From positions 1 through 48,443 of the forward strand of contig JAHJXP010000222.1 in NCBI GenBank assembly GCA_018827585.1: a stretch of DNA of 48,443 nt, in the 5' to 3' direction. This document shows positions 16,775 through 26,596 of this stretch, one piece after another (position 1 is the stretch's first letter; each line of letters opens with the position of its first letter). This DNA comes from Pseudomonadota bacterium (lineage in GTDB: Bacteria > Desulfobacterota > Syntrophia > Syntrophales > UBA5619). The notes beneath the pieces were generated by a model. That model was not told where the DNA came from. It saw nothing but the letters and a program-made list of their open reading frames with translations, and did not search any database. The position numbers and the translations under genes are program-made.

Positions 16775-17224
16775 ATGCGGAAACCCGGAGAAATCGTGGT
16801 TGGACTTTGCTTCCTGGTAATCGGGATCTGTTTTACGGCCGGCGCCGTGAAGCTTCAGATCGGGGTTCCCACGGAGCCTCAGCCGGGCTTCTTCCCATTT
16901 GTCGACGGGGTCATCCTGATTGCCCTTTCCTCCCTGTTCCTCTTCCGGGCCTGGGGCGGGCGGGCCGGCGACAGCCATGCCTTCGGCAGGATAAAGGGGC
17001 CCGCCGCCGTCGTCCTGGCGCTGGTTCTCTATGTGGCGACGTTGGAGAGGCTGGGTTATGTCATCACCACCGGACTCCTGTCCGCCGTCGTGCTGAAAGT
17101 CATGGAAACGAGGCCGCGTGTGCTCGTGCTGGTGAGCCTGAGCCTGACGGTCATAAGCTATCTGGTCTTCGATCGTCTGTTGGGGGTGACCCTGCCCCCC
17201 GGAATCCTGACAGCGTTCCTGTAA
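16775..17224 (+). CDS. TTT transporter small membrane subunit (TctB family), set 1
   Basis: 149 residues with four predicted membrane segments and the TctB motif QPGFFPFVDGVILIALS early in the protein. It sits 31 bases after TctC and 9 bases before TctA, so the three genes are certainly one operon. A GGGAGGGG ribosome site precedes the ATG. Its role is to support assembly or coupling of the TctA channel; it has no enzymatic motif. Confidence 0.88.
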   Translation: MRKPGEIVVGLCFLVIGICFTAGAVKLQIGVPTEPQPGFFPFVDGVILIALSSLFLFRAWGGRAGDSHAFGRIKGPAAVVLALVLYVATLERLGYVITTGLLSAVVLKVMETRPRVLVLVSLSLTVISYLVFDRLLGVTLPPGILTAFL

Positions 17225-17233
17225 GAGGAAGCG

Positions 17234-18733
17234 ATGGGCTTTTTCGAAAACCTTGCCGGCGGATTTGCCGTGGCCCTGTCCGCCTCGAACCTCTTCTACT
17301 GCGCGATCGGGGCGTTCCTGGGCACGGCCATCGGCGTTCTGCCGGGCCTCGGCCCTCCGGCCACCATCGCCCTCCTTCTGCCGGTGACCTTCAAGATGGA
17401 GCCGGTCTCCGCCGTGATCATGCTGGCGGGGATCTTCTACGGCGCCATGTACGGCGGCTCCACGACTTCGATCCTGCTGAACATTCCCGGGGAAGCGGCC
17501 TCGGTGATCACATGCCTGGACGGATACAAGATGGCCCGGAAGGGACGGGCCGGAGCGGCATTGGGCATCTCGGCCATCGGTTCTTTCATCGCCGGCACGC
17601 TCGCCGTCCTGGGGGTATCGGTCATGGCCCCGACCCTGGCCTCCTTCGCCCTGAAGTTCGGGCCCCCCGAGTACTTCTGCCTGGTCTTCCTCGGCCTGAT
17701 GATGGCGATCTATCTTTCCGAAGAATCGGTTTTGAAGGGCCTGATGATGGGCGCACTGGGTCTTCTGCTGGGGACCGTCGGCCTCGATCCGGTGGACGGA
17801 ACCCCTCGGTTCACCCTCGGCATCAGCCGGCTGACGGACGGGGTCGACTTCGTGGTGATGGTCATGGGCCTCTTCGGCCTGGCCGAGATCCTCTGCAACC
17901 TGGAGGCACCGGAAAACAGGGAGATCTTCAAGACGGCGCTCAAGGGATTGCTCCCCAACCGCGAGGACTGGCGGCAGTGCTGGGCTTCGGTCCTGCGGGG
18001 ATCCTTCTTGGGCTTTTTCATCGGGGTGCTGCCGGGCGGCGGGGCCATCATCAGTTCCTTTGCGGCCTACGCCGTGGAGAAACGCCTTTCCAAGCATCCC
18101 GAGCGGTTCGGCAAGGGAGCGATTGAGGGGGTCGCCGCGCCCGAGGCGGCCAACAATGCGGCCTCCACCTCGTCGTTCATCCCCCTGATGACTTTGGGGA
18201 TCCCCGGGAATGCGTCGATCGCCATGATCTTCGTCGCCCTGATGATCCACGGCATCAGGCCCGGCCCGCTCCTGCTCCAGGAGCACCCGAACCTGTTCTG
18301 GGGCGTAATCGCCTCCATGTACATCGGCAATGCCCTGCTCCTGGGGCTCAACCTGCCCCTGATCAACTTCTGGGTGCGCCTGCTGAAGGTCCCCTACCGG
18401 TATCTGGCGGTGGTGGTCGTCGTCGTCTGCGTCATCGGGGCCTACAGTGTGAACAACTCCGCCTGGGACGTGGGCATGATGGTTTTTTTCGGCGTCATGG
18501 GATACCTGCTGCGCAAGTTCGCCTTTCCGCTTTCCCCCTTTATCCTGGCCATGATCCTGGGGCCCATGCTGGAGAGGACCCTCCAGCAATCCCTGATCGC
18601 CTCCGGGGGAAATTTCATGACGTTCCTGGACCGGCCCATTTCGGCGGTTCTGCTATTGGCTGCGGGATTTCTCATGCTGACGCCGCTGGCCAAACAGATA
18701 TTGGAGAAACGCCGTCTCTTACAGGGTGGTTAA
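17234..18733 (+). CDS. TTT transporter large permease subunit (TctA family), set 1
   Basis: 499 residues, polytopic. It carries GVLPGLGPPATIALLLP, FYGAMYGGSTTSILLN, PEAANNAASTSSFIPLMTLG and the C-terminal LGPMLERTLQQSLIASGG block, i.e. a complete TctA. GAGGAAG precedes the ATG. Its C-terminal motif is the same stretch that survives in the two TctA remnants near 28.5 kb. It works with the TctC and TctB genes immediately upstream in ion-coupled carboxylate import. Confidence 0.93.
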   Translation: MGFFENLAGGFAVALSASNLFYCAIGAFLGTAIGVLPGLGPPATIALLLPVTFKMEPVSAVIMLAGIFYGAMYGGSTTSILLNIPGEAASVITCLDGYKMARKGRAGAALGISAIGSFIAGTLAVLGVSVMAPTLASFALKFGPPEYFCLVFLGLMMAIYLSEESVLKGLMMGALGLLLGTVGLDPVDGTPRFTLGISRLTDGVDFVVMVMGLFGLAEILCNLEAPENREIFKTALKGLLPNREDWRQCWASVLRGSFLGFFIGVLPGGGAIISSFAAYAVEKRLSKHPERFGKGAIEGVAAPEAANNAASTSSFIPLMTLGIPGNASIAMIFVALMIHGIRPGPLLLQEHPNLFWGVIASMYIGNALLLGLNLPLINFWVRLLKVPYRYLAVVVVVVCVIGAYSVNNSAWDVGMMVFFGVMGYLLRKFAFPLSPFILAMILGPMLERTLQQSLIASGGNFMTFLDRPISAVLLLAAGFLMLTPLAKQILEKRRLLQGG

Positions 18734-18794
18734 AACTTCCTCCCATCCGCATCTGCGGACGGATAGAGTAAAAAACCGAAGAAAGGAGAACAAA

Positions 18795-19808
18795 ATGAAA
18801 CGGAGATTGTTACTGGTAATCACTATAGGGGTCTTCTTGTTCATGATCTTACCCTTTGCAGCGGCAGCCTCGGAGGAGAAATGGCCGTCGCGGCCGATCA
18901 CCATCTACATCGGCTTTGCCCCCGGTGGGGGGATGGATATGATGGGGCGGCTTCTCTCCGAAGGGATGAGCAAAATCCTTGGCGTCGCCATGCCGGTCGT
19001 CAACATGACGGGGGCCAACTCGGCCATCGCCATGGACCATGTTCACAAACAGCCCAAGGACGGCTACAACCTCTTCGGCATCAGCAGCGCGGTTTCTACC
19101 TTCCCGGCGACCGGACTTTCCAAGCTGACCTACAAGGAATTCGGCATGATCGGAATCGTCTTTGGCAACATGGCGACCTTCTGCGTTCCCTACGACTCGC
19201 CGATCAAGAGCGGCAAGGAACTGGTGGAAGGGCTGAAACGAGGGGATCTGACCGGATCCAACAGCGGGATCGGGGGCATGTGGCATGTCCCGCAGTTGAT
19301 CGTCGCCAACGCCCTGAGGGGGAAGTTCAAGGCCGTCCCCTACACGGGAGGCGCCCCGGCGGCCCTCGCCGCGGCGAAGAAGGAGGTGGATTTCTCCACG
19401 AGCGACCTTTCCGAGGCCTTGACCCTGATCAAATCCAAAATGCTGCGCCCCCTGATCGTCTTCGACGACAAACCCTATGTTCTGGATGATATCACGATCC
19501 CGCCCATCACGGACTTCGCCCCGGCGATGAAAAACAAGCTTGCCGGCGGACTTGGCTGGCGCGCCCTGGGGTATGTCAAGGGCATTCCTCAGGATCGCGT
19601 CAACAAGTTGATCGATGCCTTCAAGGTCACCATGGAGAGCGAGACGGTCAAGGAGTTCGGCAAAAAGAACCTGCTGCCCATCGTCGGCACGACGGGGGCG
19701 GAGGCCGACAAGATTTTCGAGGCTGCCACGCAGACCCAGAGCTGGATCCTATACGATATCAAAGAGGCAAAGCGTTCTCCCCAGGAACTGGGGATCCCCA
19801 GACCTTAG
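18795..19808 (+). CDS. TTT transporter periplasmic binding protein (TctC family), set 2
   Basis: 337 residues from the ATG at 18795, chosen because GAAAGGAG lies just before it and the protein then starts with a signal peptide (MKRRLLLVITIGVFLFMIL, cleavage near AAAASEE). Mature hallmarks are WPSRPITIYIGFAPGGGMDM and VVNMTGANSAIAMDHVH. It diverges from set 1 in the binding cleft (NSGIGGMWHVPQL region), suggesting a different ligand. It follows set 1 TctA by about 60 bases and may share its transcript. Confidence 0.92.
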   Translation: MKRRLLLVITIGVFLFMILPFAAAASEEKWPSRPITIYIGFAPGGGMDMMGRLLSEGMSKILGVAMPVVNMTGANSAIAMDHVHKQPKDGYNLFGISSAVSTFPATGLSKLTYKEFGMIGIVFGNMATFCVPYDSPIKSGKELVEGLKRGDLTGSNSGIGGMWHVPQLIVANALRGKFKAVPYTGGAPAALAAAKKEVDFSTSDLSEALTLIKSKMLRPLIVFDDKPYVLDDITIPPITDFAPAMKNKLAGGLGWRALGYVKGIPQDRVNKLIDAFKVTMESETVKEFGKKNLLPIVGTTGAEADKIFEAATQTQSWILYDIKEAKRSPQELGIPRP

Positions 19809-19827
19809 AAGCAGGAGCGGATAGATC

Positions 19828-20301
19828 ATGTCGGCTTTTGATCGGGACCTTCGGGTCGGATGCATTGCAGCGGTTTTCGGGTGTATCGTCTCCTGGGCCT
19901 CCTTCACCTTGCCCATGCGCGGAGAGTTTATCGAAAGCCCGGGGATTTTCCCCGGGCTGATGGGGGTGCTTCTCATTCTCTGCTCGTTTCTCCTGATTGT
20001 GAGATCGCTCAAGAAGGGCGGCAGGGTCCTTTTGGCCCAGTGGAGCCGTTCGGTCATCCCTTTCATGACATCGCCGGATCACCGGACAATCCTCCTGGGC
20101 GTCCTCTTACCGGCGATCTACATCTTCGTGGGCATCCCGTTGATAGGTTTCTATCTGTCGAGCGCCCTTTTCCTGGCGATCATGTTTTACTTTTTTGTGA
20201 AAAGGTGGAGGCGATGGTTCCTGTTTCTGCCCGTCGCGGTCGTTTTGACGGTTCTTTTGTATTTGATTTTCAACAAGCTGTTCATGCTGCAGATCAGATG
20301 A
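19828..20301 (+). CDS. TTT transporter small membrane subunit (TctB family), set 2
   Basis: 157 residues with four hydrophobic segments and an ESPGIFPGLMGVLLILCS motif matching the TctB N-terminal region. It lies 19 bases after the TctC gene, with AGGAG ten bases before its ATG, and 24 bases before the TctA reading frame. There is no sign of damage in this gene, unlike the TctA that follows. Confidence 0.87.
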   Translation: MSAFDRDLRVGCIAAVFGCIVSWASFTLPMRGEFIESPGIFPGLMGVLLILCSFLLIVRSLKKGGRVLLAQWSRSVIPFMTSPDHRTILLGVLLPAIYIFVGIPLIGFYLSSALFLAIMFYFFVKRWRRWFLFLPVAVVLTVLLYLIFNKLFMLQIR

Positions 20302-20325
20302 ACGGAATCGGAGAGCGTTAGCGTT

Positions 20326-21850
20326 ATGGATTGGCTGAACATGATAGCCGGTTTGGGAAAGGCCTTCGTGGACCTTTCGACGCCTTATGGGTATTGGCTG
20401 ATCACCATAGGTGTTGCCGCGGGGATCCTGGGGGGGGGCATTACCCGGTGTCTCCACGACGATGACGGTCGCCCTGCTGGCGGTTTTTACCTTCACCATG
20501 GACCCGCTCTGGTCCATTATCCTGCTTTCTGCAGTCCAGTTAGGGGGGACTTACGGCGGGTCCATCTCCGCCACTGTCCTCAATATCCCAGGCACCCCGG
20601 CCTCGGCGCCGACGGCGATCGAGGGCTACCAGTTGACGAAGAAGGGTGAAGCCGAGGTGGCTCTCGGCATCAATGTCTTTACGAGCTTTATGGGCAACAA
20701 TATGGGGCTCGTTTTACTCCTCTTAACCATGCCATTGTTCGTCAAGCTATCGATGATGTTCGGCCCCTGGGAGATGTTCTGGTTCGGCACCTTCGGGGTT
20801 TTTATCGCCGCGAACCTTTCCGAAGGGGACACCCTTATGGGAATGATTGCCGCGACGGTCGGGCTGATCATATCCTGCATCGGGATCGATCCCATTGACG
20901 GTTCCCCGCGATTCACTTTCGGCAGCACCTATCTTTCCGCCGGTATTCCCCTGATCCCGGCCATGATCGGCCTTTTCGGCTTTACGGAGGTCTTCGATGG
21001 CCTCACGGACATCAAGGTGAACAATTTCCCGCTGAAGAAGACCTCCTTGCTCGGCGCCGCCCGCCTATGGTGGAAATACCGCTGGCTGTCCGTCCGGGTC
21101 TCCATTCTGGGCTATATCATCGGCGTGGCTCCGGGGATTGGCGCCAGCGTTTCCTCCTGGGTGGGATACGATCACGCGAGGACTACGAGTAAAGAGCCGG
21201 AAAAATTCGGCCACGGCAGCATCGAGGGGCTGATCGGCTCCGAAACCTGCAATATGGCCAACGTGCCCGGGGCTTACGCCCCGGTCTTGTCCCTCGGCGT
21301 TCCCGGTGACGCCCCGACGGCCATCATGCTGGGGATCCTCATGCTTCACGGGATCAGGCCGGGCCCCATGTTCATGGTTACAAACCCGGAATGGCTCTAT
21401 CAGATCGTGGTCGCCCTGTTCATCTCCGGCATCCTGTTCGTTATCATCGGCACCTATGCCGGCAAGGGGCTGGTCCGGCTTTTCGTCAGCACCCCCCGGA
21501 CGGCGATGTCGGCCATTGTGGCCGTTCTGTGCGCACTGGGCTCCTACGCAACCAATATCAACCTCATGGATGTCTACACGGCGTTTTTCTTCGGTGTGCT
21601 GGGTGTTGTCATGAAGGGTCTGGGAATGCCGGTGTCCCCCATGGTACTGGGGTTGATCCTGGGGGCCGACCTGCTGGATGTCGAGTTCAGGAGGGCTCTA
21701 CTGGCCGGCAAAGGCTCCATCGCCCCTTTCTTCACCCGGGGCGTGAGCATCGCGCTGATCGTTTTTATTGCCGCAGTGCTGTTTTTTCAGCATGTCTACC
21801 CCAAAATCAAACCCGGGCGGAAGAAGGACCGCAAGGTCATTCTAGAATGA
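20326..21850 (+). pseudogene. TctA-family permease with a +1 frameshift at a G9 run, set 2
   Basis: Residues 1-36 are read from 20326 (MDWLNMIAGLGKAFVDL, then GVAAGILGG). The rest of a complete TctA is read one frame over (ALPGVSTTMTVALLAVF, then GGTYGGSISATVLNIPG, and so on to 21850). The switch falls in a run of nine G at 20430-20438. With eight G the frame would be continuous and encode about 507 residues. No other damage is visible over 1.4 kb, so this is a recent mutation, a sequencing error, or a slippage/phase-variable site. A downstream start at 20411 would omit the first membrane helix. Confidence 0.85.
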
Positions 21851-21943
21851 AGAGGGGGTGCGCCGTCTTTGGGATCTTTCATCTTCAGGTTGGGAAAATC
21901 ACTTTTTTATGGGGCATTTTGACGAATATGGAAAGGAGCGTTT

Positions 21944-23062
21944 ATGGGCGATAAGAAAAAGGAGATCGGCTTGGCGGTGGTGGGGTGCGGTACGATTGGG
22001 CGCATTCGAACGATGCTCGCCCGTGATTATCCCGGGATCGGTTGGCTGGGGATATGTGATATCAATGAGAAGCTCGGTAAAAAGCTTGCCGAGGATGTAA
22101 AAGCAGATTTTTTTACTACCGATTATAAGGAACTGCTCAAACGCCCGGAGGTCAATGCGGCGATTATCGCTACGGATGAAAACTGCCATACCGGTCCGAC
22201 GCTGGCGGCTGTCGAGCGGGGACACGATCTGTTGATCGAAAAGCCCCTGGCAACGGACGTGAAAGAGTCCTTGCAGGTCTTTAACGCAATCCGGGAAAGC
22301 GGCGTGGACGCGGTGGTCGGTTACACCAACAGGTTCCGTCGGCGTTTTTTAGCGGTTAAGGAAAGACTGATTACCGGGCAAATCGGCGACGTGACCGCGG
22401 TGGTTACCCGGGCATTTATGAACCGAATGGTTCCCATTGCGACGCTGCGGCGCACGGATCAGCGGAAAAATTTAACGCCGATGGTCGTTTCAGGAACCCA
22501 TAGTCTCGACATGTCCCTGTGGCTCATGGAAGGAAAAGAGCCGGTTTCAGTATATGCCCGGTCTTCGGACAAAGCGCTGGGAAAGATCGGGACGAAAGAC
22601 GCTACGTTCGGGGTGTTCACCATGGATGACGGAGCCGTCTGGAGCATGAACATGAGCTGGGCCCTGCCCACCGTATGGCCTGGCGCGGTTTACGGATTGG
22701 AGATCGGCATCGTCGGGACCAAGGGGGTGATCGATATAGAAGATACCCACCGTGATCTTGTGCTGGCATCGGAAATTCCCCAGGGCGCCGGATACAAGCC
22801 GGACGGGTTCGAGCCGGAGTTTAACCGCTACGTGGATTTTCTGACCAGTTATCCGCCGGGAGATATCCATGCCGGACAGATATGGGGACCGATGCGGGAG
22901 GAGACCAACGCATGGTTCGGCCGCCTTCACATGGGTCTGAAAACTCCTCATGCAACGGCCGCCGACGGGCACCGCAATCTTCTGCTGACTATGGCGATGG
23001 ACCTGTCTGCAGCCCGTGACGAGGTAGTGAGATTTCCCGTTGATCTTGATGAATTCTACTAA
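21944..23062 (+). CDS. Gfo/Idh/MocA-family NAD(P)-dependent oxidoreductase
   Basis: 372 residues. An N-terminal Rossmann fold (IGLAVVGCGTIGRIRTML, VCDIN-like GICDINEK) carries the LLIEKPLATD motif holding the active-site lysine. The C-terminal alpha/beta domain contains VVSGTHSLDMSLWLM with the His-x-x-D-type pair. Members oxidise or reduce sugars, inositols and related hydroxy acids. AAAGGAG precedes the ATG. It is the intact relative of the broken gene at 8.4 kb. It follows the second TctCBA set and probably acts on its substrate. Confidence 0.9.
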   Translation: MGDKKKEIGLAVVGCGTIGRIRTMLARDYPGIGWLGICDINEKLGKKLAEDVKADFFTTDYKELLKRPEVNAAIIATDENCHTGPTLAAVERGHDLLIEKPLATDVKESLQVFNAIRESGVDAVVGYTNRFRRRFLAVKERLITGQIGDVTAVVTRAFMNRMVPIATLRRTDQRKNLTPMVVSGTHSLDMSLWLMEGKEPVSVYARSSDKALGKIGTKDATFGVFTMDDGAVWSMNMSWALPTVWPGAVYGLEIGIVGTKGVIDIEDTHRDLVLASEIPQGAGYKPDGFEPEFNRYVDFLTSYPPGDIHAGQIWGPMREETNAWFGRLHMGLKTPHATAADGHRNLLLTMAMDLSAARDEVVRFPVDLDEFY

Positions 23063-23106
23063 TGAAGTTCATCGCGGCAGCGGGTTATCAAGCGGCATTG
23101 AGTTGA

Positions 23107-23229
23107 AGCCAACCAGGGGAAATCGCCCACGACCGCGAGGAAAAGTTCGGCAGGATCTGGGAGCGCTTTGCCGCCGGTGAGACCGCCGGACATCTCGATG
23201 CGATCCTCTCCGGGAAACGGGCGGATTAG
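23107..23229 (+). pseudogene. Orphan C-terminal coding fragment, family unknown
   Basis: An open stretch without a start codon encodes a protein-like tail, EEKFGRIWERFAAGETAGHL, and stops at TAG 23229. It has good coding character (amphipathic helix, GC-rich third positions) but no upstream part: a TGA stands at 23104. It looks like the last 30-40 codons of a deleted gene. I do not recognise the family. It lies in a 423-base gap that otherwise holds only a possible promoter. Confidence 0.45.
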
Positions 23230-23277
23230 GGAAAGACGGGTGTCAATTTTTTACCGCCGACGGCTCCGGTTTTTGTC

Positions 23278-23305
23278 TTGACAATGGAGAGGCCCTTACT
23301 ATATG
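23278..23305 (+). promoter_or_regulatory. Putative sigma70 promoter for the third TctCBA set
   Basis: TTGACA at 23278-23283 and TATATG at 23300-23305 with a 16-base spacer. The -35 context TTGTCTTGACA is identical to that of the promoter at 15633. The predicted start would give a leader of about 170 bases before the TctC gene at 23486. Confidence 0.5.
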
Positions 23306-23485
23306 CCTCATTGTAGCAAAGGTCTTGAAGGGCGACGGATTCTCCATAGCAAGTCCGAACCACCCATGGTTATAAAGAAGCAGGGTAAACGTGCCGTGGA
23401 TACTGTGGCGACCCGGTACAGACCGGCGACCGCGGTCACGGACGAAGGCGGTTGAACCGAATCCAGCAACCATAGGAGGGAAGTT

Positions 23486-24439
23486 ATGAGAAGATCATTA
23501 GGCGTTATCTTGTCTTTTGCCGTTCTGGTCGGCATGTTCTGCGTCGGGTCGGCTGCTGCGGCCTGGCCTGAAAAACACGTGAAACTCATCGTCGTTTACG
23601 GCGCCGGCGGCGGCACCGACATCACGGCCCGGCTTCTGGCCCAGGGTCTCGAGAAGGTGACCGGCAAACAGTTCGTGGTCGAAAACATCACCGGCGGTGC
23701 CGGCTGGGTCGGCTGGTCGGCCCTGGCCAAGGCCAAGCCGGACGGCTACACCATCGGCTACCTGAACATCCCCCACCTCTACGCCGGATACCTCGACCCC
23801 AAAATGAAGCGCACGGAAAATCTCGAAAGTTTCACCCCCATTATGAACCATGTCGACGACCCCTGCATCTGGGCGGTGAAGTACGACAGCCCGCACAAGA
23901 GCCTCAAGGAACTGGTCGAGGCGATCAAGAAGGAGCCCGGCAAGTTCAGCATCGCCAACCACGGCTACGGCGGCGACGACAACCTGGCCGTCCTGGACAT
24001 GGAACGGATGGCGGGTCTGAAGTTCAACGTCGTCCACAACAACAGCACCACCATCAGCCGCGCCCAGCTCCTGGGAGGGCATGTAGACCTCCTGGGGGCC
24101 AACGTCAGCGAGGTGTTCCAGAACCACCAGAACAAGGAGTTGCGCGTACTGGGAGTGATGAGCTCCAAGCGTTCACCCTTCCTGCCGGACGTCCCCACCT
24201 TCAAGGAACTGGGCTGGGACGCCCAATGGGCCAGCACGCGCGGCGTCGGCGCCCCGGCGGGCCTGCCGCAGGAGATCGTCAAGCCGCTGACCGAGGCGCT
24301 GGTCAAGGTGATCAATTCACCGGAACACCAGGAAAAGGCCAAGCAACTGGGCCTGGCGCTGGACGTGATCCCGAGCGCCGAATACATGGAATTGATGAAA
24401 AAGACCGAGCAGCGCATCAAGACCCTGATGGGCTGGTAA
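23486..24439 (+). CDS. TTT transporter periplasmic binding protein (TctC family), set 3
   Basis: 317 residues with a signal peptide cleaved near GSAAAAWP. The mature N-terminus WPEKHVKLIVVYGAGGGTDI and the VENITGGAGWVGWSALAKAK block identify TctC. The cleft region (MNHVDDPCIWAVKYDSPH) differs from the other copies. GGAGGGAAG precedes the ATG. It is followed by TctB and TctA in the usual order, then an SDR and an amidohydrolase, so uptake and catabolism appear linked here. Confidence 0.93.
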   Translation: MRRSLGVILSFAVLVGMFCVGSAAAAWPEKHVKLIVVYGAGGGTDITARLLAQGLEKVTGKQFVVENITGGAGWVGWSALAKAKPDGYTIGYLNIPHLYAGYLDPKMKRTENLESFTPIMNHVDDPCIWAVKYDSPHKSLKELVEAIKKEPGKFSIANHGYGGDDNLAVLDMERMAGLKFNVVHNNSTTISRAQLLGGHVDLLGANVSEVFQNHQNKELRVLGVMSSKRSPFLPDVPTFKELGWDAQWASTRGVGAPAGLPQEIVKPLTEALVKVINSPEHQEKAKQLGLALDVIPSAEYMELMKKTEQRIKTLMGW

Positions 24440-24499
24440 CAACCTGACACCCGGGCGCCGGCGCCCCCAGATGGCCTGTACGGCCGGGAGTTCCACCGC

Positions 24500-24949
24500 A
24501 TGAGCAGTCGTTGGATCGACCGCGGCGTCGCCATTTTCATCATTGGCGTCAGCATCGGGTTGTACGTTTTGGCGCAGGATTTTCCCCTCGGATCCGACCT
24601 TTTCCCTAAATTTACGTTGATCACGATCATCGGCCTGGCTGCCCTGATGTTCGGCCAAACCTTCTTCGCCAAGACCCGCGCGCTGCAGAGTACCGAAAAA
24701 GAGGCCCAAGGCTGGAACACACGGCGACCCTACCTGGTTTTCGGAATCTCCCTGCTCTACGCCGCGCTGATGTACCTGATCGGCTATCTGGCGGCTTCCG
24801 TCGTGACGGCGCTGCTGCTCATGCCCGCCCTGGGCGTGAAAAAAAAGGTTCTATACGGCCTCGTCACGGGCGGCGTCATCCTGTTCATCTATCTGCTCTT
24901 CAACCGGTTCCTGATGGTCCAATTGCCCATCGGACGGCTGCTGGGTTGA
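24500..24949 (+). CDS. TTT transporter small membrane subunit (TctB family), set 3
   Basis: 149 residues with four hydrophobic segments. The N-terminal half has the FPLGSDLFPKFTLITIIGL motif typical of TctB before helix 2. The ribosome site is modest (GGGAG eight bases upstream). It begins 60 bases after the TctC stop and ends 22 bases before TctA. The C-terminal NRFLMVQLPIGRLLG ending matches the other TctB copies in this window. Confidence 0.87.
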   Translation: MSSRWIDRGVAIFIIGVSIGLYVLAQDFPLGSDLFPKFTLITIIGLAALMFGQTFFAKTRALQSTEKEAQGWNTRRPYLVFGISLLYAALMYLIGYLAASVVTALLLMPALGVKKKVLYGLVTGGVILFIYLLFNRFLMVQLPIGRLLG

Positions 24950-24971
24950 GCGACCTCTCATGGAGTCCTGA

Positions 24972-26507
24972 ATGCCAGACATCCTGACCGTCCTGTCAAA
25001 TCTTTTTTCGTTGACCTCGGTCCTGGCCATTCTGGGTGGGATCTGCGGCGGGCTGGTCATCGGCTTTTTGCCGGGGCTGACCTCCAACATGGCCGTGGCC
25101 CTGCTTTTGCCCATCACCTTTACCATGTCGCCGATTCCGGCCCTGCTGATGCTGACAAGCGTCTACGCGTCGGCCATTTACGCCGGCTCTTTTTCGGCGA
25201 TCCTCCTGCACACGCCGGGCACCTCAGCCTCCGCGGCCACCGTCCTGGACGGCTTCCCGCTCACCCAGCGGGGCGAATCCAACAAGGCGCTGCGGATCGC
25301 CACCTTCAGCTCAATGTTCGGCGGCGCCTTCAGCGCGATCGCCCTTCTGCTTCTGGCGCCTCCCCTCTCCCGGATCTCCCTGATGTTCGGACCGGCCGAG
25401 TACTTTTTCATCGCGATCTTCGGTCTGAGCATCATCGGCTCCCTCTCCTCGGGGGGGGTCGTCAAGGGGCTTCTCTCGGGCATCCTGGGCCTGCTGTTCA
25501 GCAGCGTGGGCCTGGACATCGATTCCGGGTTCCCCCGCTTCTGCTTCGGGTACAACGACCTGCACGCCGGCCTGGAGTTCGTCCCGGCCGTCATCGGGCT
25601 CTTCTCGATGGCCCAGGCCCTGGTTATGACCGAGGAGGTCCAGAAGAGCATCCAGCGGGTCGAAACGCCAAAGAGTTCCGAATGGCGCGTCTTCCCCCGC
25701 CTCTCCGAGATCAGGCAGATCAAAACGACGCTCATGCGCTCCTCCTTTCTCGGGGTCCTGGTGGGCATCCTGCCCGGGGCCGGCGGCGACATCTCCTCCT
25801 GGGTCAGCTACAACGAGGCCAAGCGGTTTTCCAAACATCCTGAGCAGTTCGGACACGGTTCGCTCGAAGGGATCTCCGCCTCGGAAACAGCCAACAACGC
25901 CAACACGGGGGGCGCCATGATTCCCATGTTCACGCTCGGGATTCCGGGCAGCCCCACGGCGGCCGTCCTGCTGGGCGCCCTGGTCATCCAGGGGCTGGTC
26001 CCCGGCCATGAGATGTTTGACCGCCACGGCAGTATCGTTTATACCGTGATCATCGGCTTTTTTTTGGCCAACATCGTCATGGGTTTTATGGGCATGTATT
26101 CAACGCGCTACCTCTCCCACATCACAACGCTTCCAAACTACGCCGTGATTCCCGTCATCGTCTTCTTTTCGGTCGTCGGTTCCTTCTCGCTGGGTCACAG
26201 CATGCTCAACGTCATGATCATGCTCTCCTTCGGGTTCCTGGGCTTTTTGATGCGCAAGATCAACATGTCTCCGGCGCCGATGATCCTCGGGCTGATCCTG
26301 GGTCCTTTCGCGGAAAAGGGTTTCCGGCAGGCGCTGATCCTCTCCCGGGGCGACCTGATCACCTATCTGCTCAAGAGCCCGATCAGCCTCATCCTGATCG
26401 CGCTGACCATCTTGTCGGTTGCCACCACCGTCTACCTGGGCAGCCGTTTAACGAAAAGCGCCGCGCCGCCGGAGGAGTATGAATCCCTGACCGGGGAAAA
26501 ACATTAA
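24972..26507 (+). CDS. TTT transporter large permease subunit (TctA family), set 3
   Basis: 511 residues, about 12 membrane helices. Family blocks are all present: GFLPGLTSNMAVALLLPITF, YAGSFSAILLHTPGTSASAA, ETANNANTGGAMIPMFTLGI and LILGPFAEKGFRQALILSRG. The second block differs from the MYGGSTTSIL form of sets 0 and 1, resembling instead the GGSISATVLNIPG form of set 2, so this copy is not a recent duplicate. GGAG precedes the ATG. Confidence 0.93.
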   Translation: MPDILTVLSNLFSLTSVLAILGGICGGLVIGFLPGLTSNMAVALLLPITFTMSPIPALLMLTSVYASAIYAGSFSAILLHTPGTSASAATVLDGFPLTQRGESNKALRIATFSSMFGGAFSAIALLLLAPPLSRISLMFGPAEYFFIAIFGLSIIGSLSSGGVVKGLLSGILGLLFSSVGLDIDSGFPRFCFGYNDLHAGLEFVPAVIGLFSMAQALVMTEEVQKSIQRVETPKSSEWRVFPRLSEIRQIKTTLMRSSFLGVLVGILPGAGGDISSWVSYNEAKRFSKHPEQFGHGSLEGISASETANNANTGGAMIPMFTLGIPGSPTAAVLLGALVIQGLVPGHEMFDRHGSIVYTVIIGFFLANIVMGFMGMYSTRYLSHITTLPNYAVIPVIVFFSVVGSFSLGHSMLNVMIMLSFGFLGFLMRKINMSPAPMILGLILGPFAEKGFRQALILSRGDLITYLLKSPISLILIALTILSVATTVYLGSRLTKSAAPPEEYESLTGEKH

Positions 26508-26596
26508 GCGGCGGCAGCCGCATGATCCAGTCAAAACTTTTAGAATTTTCTCCCCGCCGCCGGAGGATCACAACAGGAATGAAGGGAGTTTTCGGA

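Noticed and set aside
16625..18589. A 654-codon minus-strand open frame opposite TctB-TctA
   Set aside because: Its translation is His/Gln/Arg/Asp-rich with no domain, and it runs across several clearly real genes of the other strand.
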